A stretch of DNA of 64,000 nt, taken from SKHV01 sp963678565 (GTDB lineage: Bacteria; Bacteroidota; Bacteroidia; Bacteroidales; Prolixibacteraceae). The stretch's first letter is position 1. The number at the start of each line of letters is the position of its first letter. A program made the position numbers and the translations under genes. The notes beneath the pieces were generated by a model. It did no database searches, was not told the origin of the DNA, and was given only the letters and a program-made list of their open reading frames with translations. The stretch is from positions 3,596,001 to 3,660,000 of the forward strand of contig OY782875.1 in assembly GCA_963678565.1 (NCBI GenBank), in the 5' to 3' direction. Below, one piece after another: positions 19,174-26,842 of this stretch.

Positions 19174-22100
19174 ATGACCAAAATCCTCGGACTCGACCTC
19201 GGCACCAACAGCATCGGCTGGGCATTAGTAAATAAAGAAGATGGAAAATTCTCATTGGTAGACAAAGGTGTAAGAATTTTTCAAGAAGGAGTAAAAATTG
19301 AAAAGGGAATAGAAAGCTCTAAGGCTGCCGAAAGAACCTCATTTCGCAGCGCCAGAAGAATGAAGTACCGCCGTAAAATTCGTAAGATAGAAACATTAAA
19401 GGTGCTTTTTACTTATGACTATTGTCCAAAACTTTCAGAGACTGATTTAAATATATGGCGTTATCAGAAAAAATATCCAGAAAACGAAAGTTTTATGAAC
19501 TGGCAAAAGACCGATGAAGCCACATTAAAGAATCCATATCATTATCGGGCTCTGGCTGTTGAGCAAAAATTTGACTTAAATAGAGAGGAAAATCGCTATA
19601 AATTAGGGCGTGCGTTTTACCACATGGCTCAACGGCGGGGCTTTTTAAGTAATCGGCTCGAAGGAACAAAAGAAAGCGATGGAGTTGTTAAAAAATCAAT
19701 CTCTGAGATTAGCGAAGCTAAAGGGGACAAAACGCTGGGGCAATATTTTTACGAGAAATACAAAGCCGGAGAAAAGATTCGTAATACCTATACCCATCGT
19801 GAAGAACATTATCTGGATGAATTCAACAGGATTTGCGAATTCCAGCAACTTCCAGAAGAATTTTGTACCAAGCTTCGCAAAGCAATTTTTTATCAACGTC
19901 CGTTAAAATCGCAAAAAGGCGGAGTAGGAAAATGTGTATTTGAACCTTCAAAACCACGTTGTCCTATTTCGCGCCCCGAATTTGAAGAATACCGCATGTT
20001 ATGCTTCATCAACAATATAAAGATTAAAACTCCCGATGATGAAAAAATACGTGAATTGAATGCAGTAGAACGTTTAAAAATATTTCCTGTTTTCTTTCGA
20101 AAAAGTAAAGACCATTTCGATTTTGAAGACATTGCCAAGCAGCTGGCACCTAAAAAACAATATAAGTTTTATAAGGTAAAAGAAAAATATCCTGAAGACT
20201 GGTTATTCAATTATCCAATGAATACTACGGTAAGTGGTTGCCCGGTGTCGGCACGTTTCAAGACAATATTTGGCGAAGAATTTATGACCGATGATTTTCG
20301 CTATGTGAAAGATGCGGGCGATAATCTTACCAAGCGAGTTATCGACGCATGGCATGCGTTGTTTACATTCGATTCGGAGGAAAAGCTAAAAGAATTTGCT
20401 AAAAATACTTTGGGGCTGAACGATGAGCAAACAGCAGAGTTTCTAAAAGTGCATTTGAAACAAGATTATGCCTCACTTAGTCTTAAAGCTATTCGCAACA
20501 TTACCCCATACCTAAACGAGGGCTTGATATACTCACATGCAGTGTTTCTTGCGAATATGCACAAAGCAGTTCCTACAAATGTTTGGAGTAATGCAGAAAA
20601 CAGGAGACTGATAAAACAAGAAATCAGAACTATTATTGAAACCCAGAATGAAGAAAAACAGTTGGTTGAAATTGTGAACGGGGTTATTAAACGAAACAGG
20701 GAAGAAGGTGCAATATGGAGCGAAGAGGCCAAACAGCTCTTTCGAAAAGATATTTTCGAGAAAATAGAGAATTACTTTGGGCCTAAAAATTATGCTTCTT
20801 TTTCAGAAGAAAAACGTCAACGGCTGGAGCAAACAACCGTTGCATTATTCGATAGGCAGATGCCCAAAAACTTAGGTAAAGGAGAATTTGCCAAAGTAAA
20901 ACGTATTGATGAGCGGGTCAACGATTTTATTCTGGATAATTTTGGAGCAGAAGAAAGTCGCCTTGATAACATTTATCATCCATCGGCTATCGATGTTTAT
21001 AAGGAGCCGACAAAAGGCGATGATGGCAAATTGTACCTCGGAAGCCCAATGGTTTCGTCGGTTAAAAACCCTATGGCCATGCGTGCTTTGCACCAGTTAC
21101 GAAAAGTGATTAACGAGTTGATTAAAAACGAGCTGATTGATGCCAATACAAAAATTCACATCGAAATGGCACGCGACTTAAAAAATGCAAACGAACGCAT
21201 TGCGCTACAACGCTGGCAAAACGACAGGGAAAAACTCAGAAAATCTTATGCCGAGAAAATTGAAGAAAATTTCAAGTCTGCTGGTATAAAACGAACGCCC
21301 TCGGATGATGAGATTCTAAAATATCAACTATGGGAAGAACAGGAGCACATGTGCCTGTATACAGGTGAAACAATTGGATTGGAAGAATTTTTAGGATCGA
21401 ACCCTGTTTATGATATCGAACATACCATTCCCCGCAGTTTGTCGTTCGACAATTCAGCGGTAAACAAAACACTTTGCAAAAACACGTTCAACCGATCGGT
21501 AAAACGAAACAAAATACCATCGGAACTGGCTAATCACGAAGAAATACTGGCACGTATAGAACACTGGAAAAAGAAATACGAAGAACTCGAAAAACAAATT
21601 CAGCGTACAATAAAAAAAACAGCCGGAGCCGCTGATAAAGCACAAAAAGATGCAGCCATACAAGCTCGACATAAACTTGCTATGGAAAAAGAATATTGGC
21701 ACAGCAAATACCGCAGGTTTACCCTGAAAGATGTTCCCGAAGGATTTAAAAATAGCCAGATTGTTGACACAGGGATAATCACTAAATATTCTAGATTATA
21801 TCTGCAAACCTTGTTTGGTAGAGTATACACAGTTAAAGGCAGTACTGTCGCCGATTTCCGAAAATTATGGGGTTTACAGGATGAATACGAAAAGAAGCAG
21901 CGTATTAACCATATTCACCATTGTATCGATGCCATAACAATTGCTTGCATCACCAAAGAAAATTACGAAGCCTTAGCCCGCTTTTATCACGATTGGGAAG
22001 AATACGCGCAAGCACGAATAAACGAGAAACCACAATTCGATAAGCCCTGGGCTACATTTTCAGAAGATGTTAAGAAAGTAGAGGATGAAGTTCTAATCTC

Positions 22101-23199
22101 TCATTATACGCCTGATGTATTGCCAAAACAAAGCAAAAAAATACTACGGAAACGAGGCAAGAAGCAATATGCAGCCAATGGCAAACCTATTTATCAGCAA
22201 GGCGATACCGCAAGAGGAAGTTTACATCAACAAACTTTTTACGGGGCTATTGAAGTGGACATAAAAGGTGAAAAACAAATTAAATATGTGGTACGAAAAC
22301 AATTGGACTCGCTTGAAAATAGCAGCGTGAAGAACATTGTTGATGATGCTGTTCGAAACATTGTTGCAGAGGGCAGAAAAAAAGAAAAAGAGTTGAGAAA
22401 AGAACTAGATAGCTTGAATAAAAAGCTTTCTAAAGCAGACCAACACGAAGAAATAATTTTGAAAGAAGGAATCTCAAAAATTGAGAGTCAAATTCAGCAA
22501 TTATATTGTATGCCCAATAAAAAAGGCTCTCCTGTTCCTATAAAAAAGGTTCGTATTTATTCAAATATTACCAATCCGCTCCATTTCGAGAAAAAACATC
22601 GCGATGAGAATACGAAGAAACCTAAACCTTATAAACAAGAGTTTAATGTGGCAAACTACAGCAATTACCTTATGGCCATTTACGAAGGCAAGGACGCTAA
22701 AGGGAAATTGAAACGAGATTTTGAATTGATAAATAATTTAAAGGCCGGAGCCTATTTTAAACGCTCAACCCAAGAGATGGCAAACCTACAAGGTTTTGAA
22801 AACCTTGTAGGTTTAATATCAGAACAAAAAGCAAATAAAAATATCGAAATGCCATTACGAGCAATCCTTAAAATTGGGAAAATGGTAATTCTATGGGAAA
22901 ACGAACCGGAAGAAATAAGGGAACTGAATAAAAATGAAATAGACAAAAGACTATATAAAATTGTTGGCTTAAGTACCAATAGAGTTAAATCTGGAAATAA
23001 ATATTACGAATTTGGCAATATTCTATTAAGGTTTCATAAAGTAGCCATAGCAGCATCTGAACTTAAAACTTTTGATGGAATATTTAAAGCCAATGAACCT
23101 TTTATAGCCCAACGAAAGCTTAGTCATAACCAGTTCAATGCCTTAGTTGAAGGCATCGACTTTAAAATCACCCCACTCGGCAAAATTGAAAAACTATAA
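19174..23199 (+). CDS. cas9: CRISPR-associated endonuclease Cas9, type II-C
   Basis: This is the RNA-guided DNA endonuclease of the locus. The start is the ATG at 19174, giving MTKILGLDLGTNSIGW and 1341 residues; an upstream TTG would add 11 residues that do not fit the family. RuvC-I has Asp8. The Arg-rich bridge helix lies at about 55-77 (SARRMKYRRKIRK). RuvC-II is IHIEMARD (Glu about 664). The HNH domain has DIEHTIPRS with Asp747 and His750. RuvC-III is HHCIDAIT with Asp919. All nuclease residues are intact, so the protein should be active. The C-terminal WED/PAM-interacting part runs from about 1000. Residues 1204-1213 are encoded by a palindrome of the surrounding REP family. Absence of csn2 or cas4, and the size, fit II-C. 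Confidence 0.96.
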   Translation: MTKILGLDLGTNSIGWALVNKEDGKFSLVDKGVRIFQEGVKIEKGIESSKAAERTSFRSARRMKYRRKIRKIETLKVLFTYDYCPKLSETDLNIWRYQKKYPENESFMNWQKTDEATLKNPYHYRALAVEQKFDLNREENRYKLGRAFYHMAQRRGFLSNRLEGTKESDGVVKKSISEISEAKGDKTLGQYFYEKYKAGEKIRNTYTHREEHYLDEFNRICEFQQLPEEFCTKLRKAIFYQRPLKSQKGGVGKCVFEPSKPRCPISRPEFEEYRMLCFINNIKIKTPDDEKIRELNAVERLKIFPVFFRKSKDHFDFEDIAKQLAPKKQYKFYKVKEKYPEDWLFNYPMNTTVSGCPVSARFKTIFGEEFMTDDFRYVKDAGDNLTKRVIDAWHALFTFDSEEKLKEFAKNTLGLNDEQTAEFLKVHLKQDYASLSLKAIRNITPYLNEGLIYSHAVFLANMHKAVPTNVWSNAENRRLIKQEIRTIIETQNEEKQLVEIVNGVIKRNREEGAIWSEEAKQLFRKDIFEKIENYFGPKNYASFSEEKRQRLEQTTVALFDRQMPKNLGKGEFAKVKRIDERVNDFILDNFGAEESRLDNIYHPSAIDVYKEPTKGDDGKLYLGSPMVSSVKNPMAMRALHQLRKVINELIKNELIDANTKIHIEMARDLKNANERIALQRWQNDREKLRKSYAEKIEENFKSAGIKRTPSDDEILKYQLWEEQEHMCLYTGETIGLEEFLGSNPVYDIEHTIPRSLSFDNSAVNKTLCKNTFNRSVKRNKIPSELANHEEILARIEHWKKKYEELEKQIQRTIKKTAGAADKAQKDAAIQARHKLAMEKEYWHSKYRRFTLKDVPEGFKNSQIVDTGIITKYSRLYLQTLFGRVYTVKGSTVADFRKLWGLQDEYEKKQRINHIHHCIDAITIACITKENYEALARFYHDWEEYAQARINEKPQFDKPWATFSEDVKKVEDEVLISHYTPDVLPKQSKKILRKRGKKQYAANGKPIYQQGDTARGSLHQQTFYGAIEVDIKGEKQIKYVVRKQLDSLENSSVKNIVDDAVRNIVAEGRKKEKELRKELDSLNKKLSKADQHEEIILKEGISKIESQIQQLYCMPNKKGSPVPIKKVRIYSNITNPLHFEKKHRDENTKKPKPYKQEFNVANYSNYLMAIYEGKDAKGKLKRDFELINNLKAGAYFKRSTQEMANLQGFENLVGLISEQKANKNIEMPLRAILKIGKMVILWENEPEEIRELNKNEIDKRLYKIVGLSTNRVKSGNKYYEFGNILLRFHKVAIAASELKTFDGIFKANEPFIAQRKLSHNQFNALVEGIDFKITPLGKIEKL
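22782..22814. repeat. REP-like palindrome copy 2, inside cas9
   Basis: Perfect 33-bp palindrome with 16-bp arms and core CCTACAAGGTTTTG. It is read in frame as NLQGFENLVG, residues 1204-1213 of Cas9. Both arms carry the same C-to-A variation relative to the intergenic copies, so symmetry has been kept. Confidence 0.9.
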
Positions 23200-23210
23200 A
23201 AAACACCACT

Positions 23211-23237
23211 CCTTCAAGGTTTTAAGAACCTTGAAGG
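23211..23237. repeat. REP-like palindrome copy 3, just after cas9
   Basis: CCTTCAAGGTTTTaAGAACCTTGAAGG begins 12 bp after the cas9 stop, with one arm mismatch near the centre. It could also act as a weak terminator. Confidence 0.88.
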
Positions 23238-23298
23238 GATAAAAACCTCTAATACTAATCTTAAATCATCGAACATGAAAAATCCACCTGTGTTTAGT

Positions 23299-23331
23299 CC
23301 CTTAATTATTTCGAACAGGCATAATTAAGGG
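23299..23331. repeat. Hairpin downstream of cas9
   Basis: Perfect 11-bp arms CCCTTAATTAT / ATAATTAAGGG with an 11-nt loop. It is unrelated to the REP core and its role is unknown. It is at the beginning of the non-coding stretch that holds the 41-bp repeats. Confidence 0.65.
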
Positions 23332-23360
23332 CTACAACAAAACTCAACCCGCAATATCCT

Positions 23361-23590
23361 ATATCCCCAAGGAACTGAGCCTTGTAACCATGGAAAAATG
23401 CCCGGTAACCAAAGTAACTTGAGAAAGCCCACAGCATAATCATTGGGAACCACAACTTTTTCGAATATCCCATTGCGAAATGCGAAAGAACCACGGCATT
23501 TTACGAAATCCCGCTGCGGAATGCTCGGTAACCATGGAAAAATGGAAAAGCCCGTTGCGGAATGCAAGGGAACCACGTTACCAACCATTC
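23361..23590. repeat. Degenerate 41-bp tandem repeat
   Basis: About five units start near 23361, 23423, 23465, 23506 and 23547. Each has the pattern A-rich, then CCCGTTGCGGAATGC, about 4 variable bases, GGTAACCACGG, then a short A-rich run. The last units are spaced 41-42 bp. Unit length is not a multiple of three and short ORFs across it look like by-products, so it is probably non-coding. It is more GC-rich than its surroundings. Confidence 0.6.
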
Positions 23591-23858
23591 CGCACTGGTT
23601 CCGAGCAACTTGCTATGGTTACCTACCATTTAAACTTGGCGCTCACTAATTATTCCACAGCTCTATCGGAAATTGCAATAGAGCATATAAAACTGCCATG
23701 GTGCATTGTATTTATGTACTGGTTTTATTCAAAAAGTCCTGTTTACAACCCTTAATGGCAATGTTCTCCTTTAAAATCTTCAGAGAACATAATTCAATTA
23801 AGGCATTTCAATAACCGAATAAGGTTTAAGCAATCAAAATTTAAAAAAATCAAAGAAT

Positions 23859-24512
23859 ATGAATTGGACCAAAATGAATAATGATGAAGTTTTATTAAAA
23901 GGCGGCATCATGATCAACAATAGTATAGCCGATACTGATATATTAGATCGTGTAACACTATATGGCTATACAGTAGAAAAATTAAACGTTGGCAAACAAG
24001 TACTAACCGAAGCCGAAACCCAGTACAGCAACTATATTAAAGAGTATGGAGAACAAACCGAGGCTCAAAAAACCTACGATCAAATTAAACACGAAGCCAA
24101 CCACACATACATGACCGAGCTAAAAATAGCCCGGATTGCATTTAGTGAAAATACACAGGCCATTACAACTTTAGAGCTGAATGGACGCCGTAAAAAGGCA
24201 ATTGCCAAATGGCTGCAACAAGCACTAAATTTCTATCGTGCAATTTTAAATAATGCCGATTGGCTTGCTACAATGACCAATTATGGTCAAACGCAAGAAA
24301 AATTAAGTGCCGAATTAACAAAAGTTGAATCGGTTTCAACCTTACTCGAAACATTAAAACGTGAAATTGGTGAAGCTCAAAATGCTACTGAGCTACGCGA
24401 CCAGAAATTTCATGAACTAATTAACTGGCTTGGCGATTATGAAGAAATTGCCGCCATAGCGCTCGAAGACCAACCTCAGCTACTCGAAAAACTAGGAATA
24501 ATTGTGAAGTAG
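23859..24512 (+). CDS. Unrecognised helical protein in the cas operon
   Basis: I do not recognise this 217-aa protein. It is soluble, has no signal peptide or membrane segment, and looks all-helical. It is an internal duplication: residues about 20-88 (ILDRVTLYGYTVEKL ... LKIARIAF) align with about 132-201 (WLATMTNYGQTQEKL ... EEIAAIAL). Shared marks are YG-x-T-x-EKL at the start of each half and IA-x-IA at the end. A basic linker (LNGRRKKAIAKWLQQALNFY) joins them. It starts at ATG 23859, or possibly at M6. It lies between the tandem repeat and a REP copy, upstream of the RAYT, on the cas9 strand. It could be a passenger of the REP/RAYT module or an accessory CRISPR protein, and nothing in its sequence decides. 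Confidence 0.7.
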   Translation: MNWTKMNNDEVLLKGGIMINNSIADTDILDRVTLYGYTVEKLNVGKQVLTEAETQYSNYIKEYGEQTEAQKTYDQIKHEANHTYMTELKIARIAFSENTQAITTLELNGRRKKAIAKWLQQALNFYRAILNNADWLATMTNYGQTQEKLSAELTKVESVSTLLETLKREIGEAQNATELRDQKFHELINWLGDYEEIAAIALEDQPQLLEKLGIIVK

Positions 24513-24528
24513 CTCTGCCTTCTAACTC

Positions 24529-24563
24529 AACTCCTTCAAGGTTTCGAAAACCTTGAAGGAGTT
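24529..24563. repeat. REP-like palindrome copy 4
   Basis: Arms AACTCCTTCAAGGTTT / AAACCTTGAAGGAGTT with a 3-nt centre lie between the 217-aa gene and the RAYT start. Confidence 0.9.
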
Positions 24564-24584
24564 AACAAATAAGAAATACAAACC

Positions 24585-25208
24585 ATGGCAACAAATCATC
24601 CTCCATTAGAATTCGATTGCTTCTACCACATTTACAATCGTGGAATAAATAGCTGTGCCTTATTTCGAAAAAACACAAATTACGAATTCTTCCTTCTGTT
24701 ATACGAGAAACATATTTCCCCGGTAGCCGACACCTATGCTTGGGTATTAATGGGCAATCATTTTCATTTATTAGTACGTGCAAAATCAAAAGAAGAGCTA
24801 CACCTTCACGGTTTTAAAAACCTCGAAGGTATTACTCCAAACCGAAATTTAATCAATCAACATTTCTCCAACTTATTTAACGCATACACAAAGGCATATA
24901 ATAAAATGTATAAAAGGTCGGGGAGCTTGTTCGAACACCCTTTCCGAAGAATAAAAATTACCAACGAGGAATATCTGAAATACCTTATTTATTACATTCA
25001 CAACAACCCTGTTCATCATAGGTTTTGCGAAGAAATGATTGAATATCCATGGAGCTCGTATTTAACCATACTTTCCCCCAAAGAAACAAAGCTAAAACGC
25101 AATGAAGTTTTGGAATGGTACAATGACTTAGAAAATTTTAAAGGTTATCATAATAGAGAATCCTTAAATCGATTCTTAGAATTACAACTAGACAACCCCA
25201 TACCCTAG
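24585..25208 (+). CDS. RAYT: REP-associated Y1 (HUH) transposase
   Basis: The 207-aa protein belongs to the IS200/IS605-like Y1 superfamily, TnpA-REP branch. The HUH motif is MGNHFHLLV (His59, His61). The candidate catalytic tyrosine is Tyr105 (or Tyr101) in AYTKAYNK. RSGSLFEHPFRR and YIHNNPVHH are the usual RAYT marks. RAYTs are single-copy nucleases that bind and cut REP hairpins and are thought to spread them without mobilising their own gene. This one is flanked by REP copies 4 and 6, and copy 5 lies in its coding region (residues 73-82, HLHGFKNLEG). The catalytic residues are present, so it is probably functional. Its position between cas9 and cas1 is unusual. Confidence 0.9.
   Translation: MATNHPPLEFDCFYHIYNRGINSCALFRKNTNYEFFLLLYEKHISPVADTYAWVLMGNHFHLLVRAKSKEELHLHGFKNLEGITPNRNLINQHFSNLFNAYTKAYNKMYKRSGSLFEHPFRRIKITNEEYLKYLIYYIHNNPVHHRFCEEMIEYPWSSYLTILSPKETKLKRNEVLEWYNDLENFKGYHNRESLNRFLELQLDNPIP
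24803..24830. repeat. REP-like palindrome copy 5, inside the RAYT gene
   Basis: ACCTTCACGG-TTTTAAAA-ACCTCGAAGGT is an imperfect copy. It is read as LHGFKNLEG in the RAYT protein, the same frame used by the copy in cas9. Confidence 0.8.
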
Positions 25209-25256
25209 TTCGTTATACCTTCAAGGTTTTTAAAAACCTTGAAGGTATAACGAACT
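25207..25256. repeat. REP-like palindrome copy 6 with extended arms
   Basis: Perfect 24-bp arms (AGTTCGTTATACCTTCAAGG..., mirrored after it) with a 2-bp centre span the RAYT stop to 18 bp before cas1. It is the longest palindrome in the window. It overlaps the last bases of the RAYT gene. Confidence 0.92.
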
Positions 25257-25273
25257 ACTTTAAACTTATTACC

Positions 25274-26161
25274 ATGCTTAAACGAACACTTTTCTTTTCA
25301 AATCCTTATCATTTGTCGGTTAAAGACCGCCAATTGCTTATCACTCCCAAAGATCAACTATCAAAAAAAACAGTACCAATTGAAGACCTCGGTTTTATTG
25401 TATTAGACCATCCTCAAATAAGTTTTTCAATGAAATTGATTGAACAACTAAATGCCTTCAACGTAGCGGTGATTTTTTGCGACAGCAAGCATCTCCCCTC
25501 ATCCATGCTACTTCCGCTCGATGCAAATCATATTCAACAAGAAAATTTCAGTTACCAAATCAATGCTTCCGAACCCTTAAAGAAGAACCTATGGAAGCAA
25601 ACCATAGAACAAAAAATACGCAACCAGGCAGCACATTTAAAGCAACAAGGAGCAAGCTTCCAAAATGTTTTAAACCTTGCAAAAACTGTAAATAGTGGCG
25701 ATACAAGTAACCGCGAAGGTTATGCGGCAAGGCTTTACTGGTCGCAGCTATTAGGAAAAGATTTTTACCGCGATCGGATGGGACCTCCGCCCAATCACTT
25801 ACTAAATTATGGATATATTTTATTGCGCTCAGCCGTAGCTCGTTCGCTTGCAGGATCAGGACTACTAGCTACACTTGGGATACATCACCACAACCGATAC
25901 AATGCCTTTTGCCTGGCCGATGATATAATGGAACCCTATAGACCTTATGTCGATGAAATTGTAATGGAGATATACAATCCTAAGCTCAACTCAATTGAAC
26001 TAAGCAAAGAACAAAAAGTTGAATTATTAAAGGTATTCGCCGTTGATGTAAATATTGGCGAAGTAAAACGCCCCTTGATGGTCGCGCTTTCTATTACAAC
26101 TGCCTCCTTAGCTCGATGTTTTGCAGGCGAAAGCCGAAAAATTATTTATCCTGAATTTTAA
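25274..26161 (+). CDS. cas1: CRISPR-associated integrase Cas1, type II
   Basis: This 295-aa protein is the catalytic subunit of the Cas1-Cas2 spacer integrase. The type II form begins MLKRTLFFSNPYHLSVKDRQL, with the N-terminal beta domain (VPIEDLGFIVLDHPQISF). Metal ligands in the alpha domain are visible: Glu148 in NREGYAARLYW, His at 204-206 in GIHHHNRYNAF, and acidic residues 216-220 in LADDIMEPYRP. All active residues are present. It starts at the ATG 18 bp after REP copy 6, with cas2 59 bp downstream across another REP copy. New spacers should be added at the array end nearest cas2. Confidence 0.95.
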   Translation: MLKRTLFFSNPYHLSVKDRQLLITPKDQLSKKTVPIEDLGFIVLDHPQISFSMKLIEQLNAFNVAVIFCDSKHLPSSMLLPLDANHIQQENFSYQINASEPLKKNLWKQTIEQKIRNQAAHLKQQGASFQNVLNLAKTVNSGDTSNREGYAARLYWSQLLGKDFYRDRMGPPPNHLLNYGYILLRSAVARSLAGSGLLATLGIHHHNRYNAFCLADDIMEPYRPYVDEIVMEIYNPKLNSIELSKEQKVELLKVFAVDVNIGEVKRPLMVALSITTASLARCFAGESRKIIYPEF

Positions 26162-26173
26162 CTCTCTACAAAA

Positions 26174-26204
26174 CACCTTCATGGTTTTAAAAACCTTGAA
26201 GGTG
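26174..26204. repeat. REP-like palindrome copy 7
   Basis: CACCTTCATGG / CCTTGAAGGTG arms with one mismatch lie between cas1 and cas2. Confidence 0.88.
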
Positions 26205-26220
26205 AATAAAAATATAAACC

Positions 26221-26559
26221 ATGGACTTCACCCGTTTAAATGCTTATCATATTATGTGGTTATTTGTATTCTTCGACCTTCCGGTTACGACGAAAAAAGA
26301 ACGTAAAGAAGCTTCTGTCTTTCGGAAAAATTTAATTAAAGATGGATTTACCATGATGCAATTCTCGGTTTACAACCGCCATTGTGCTAGTAAGGAAAGT
26401 GCCGAAGTGCATATGAACAGGGTAAAAGGTTTTGTACCCGAAACCGGGCAGGTAAGTATTCTGATAGTCACCGATAAACAATACGGAAATATCACCAATT
26501 TTTGGGGTAAAAAGCGCAAACCCTTGCCCGATGGGCCAAAACAGTTGGAAATGTTCTAA
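26221..26559 (+). CDS. cas2: CRISPR-associated protein Cas2, type II
   Basis: The 112-aa partner of Cas1 bridges two Cas1 dimers during spacer integration. The first strand carries LFVFFDLPVTTKKERK with the conserved Asp, followed by FRKNLIKDGFTMMQFSVYNRHC, the usual Cas2 ferredoxin-like core. The end, KKRKPLPDGPKQLEMF, is typical of Bacteroidota type II Cas2. It is the last cas gene; the leader and array follow. Confidence 0.95.
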   Translation: MDFTRLNAYHIMWLFVFFDLPVTTKKERKEASVFRKNLIKDGFTMMQFSVYNRHCASKESAEVHMNRVKGFVPETGQVSILIVTDKQYGNITNFWGKKRKPLPDGPKQLEMF

Positions 26560-26570
26560 GACATTTTTAT

Positions 26571-26603
26571 GACCTTTAAGGTTTTGCAAACCTTGATAAG
26601 GTC
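26571..26603. repeat. REP-like palindrome copy 8
   Basis: GACCTTTAAGGTTTT-GCAAACCTTGATAAGGTC is a decayed copy with an extra base in one arm. It lies 11 bp after cas2. Confidence 0.75.
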
Positions 26604-26685
26604 TCAATTACAATGAATTTTGTACATTTGAATCTCCGCTCTTTGAAATCGTGAAATCGGAAAATAATATTTATGATAGTCTACA

Positions 26686-26714
26686 ACCTTCAAGGTTTTA
26701 AAAACCTTGAAGGT
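26686..26714. repeat. REP-like palindrome copy 9
   Basis: ACCTTCAAGGTTTT / AAAACCTTGAAGGT around one central A is a perfect copy in the leader, the last before the array. Confidence 0.9.
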
Positions 26715-26842
26715 GTAATGAATAACACTTATTTAGAAATCAAAAAATGGATTTATTCACCACTTCTACTACGGCAGGACGCGTTTTTATAGATTAAAAT
26801 AAACGCTACAATCCTTATATGGCAACGGCCAGCCTAATTTTA

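Larger units (their letters stand above)
26560..26842 (+). promoter_or_regulatory. CRISPR leader region
   Basis: These 283 bp separate cas2 from the first repeat and hold REP copies 8 and 9. A -7-like TACATTTG is at 26623-26630, but no -33 TTTG is correctly spaced, so the array promoter is not settled. The inverted repeat GCGTTT / AAACGC (26781-26806) sits 36 bp before repeat 1 and could be a leader hairpin for integration. Array direction on the plus strand is set by pairing with tracrRNA and by the decayed repeat at the far end. Confidence 0.5.

Noticed and set aside
23306..23337. Possible second anti-repeat (TTATTTCG ... CTACAAC) after cas9
   Set aside because: Only the two ends match the repeat; the middle does not pair and no nexus or T-rich terminator follows. 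The minus-strand site before cas9 is far better.
23325..23755. Overlapping 60-90-aa ORFs on both strands after cas9
   Set aside because: They run across the 41-bp tandem repeat, overlap each other, and have no recognisable motif.
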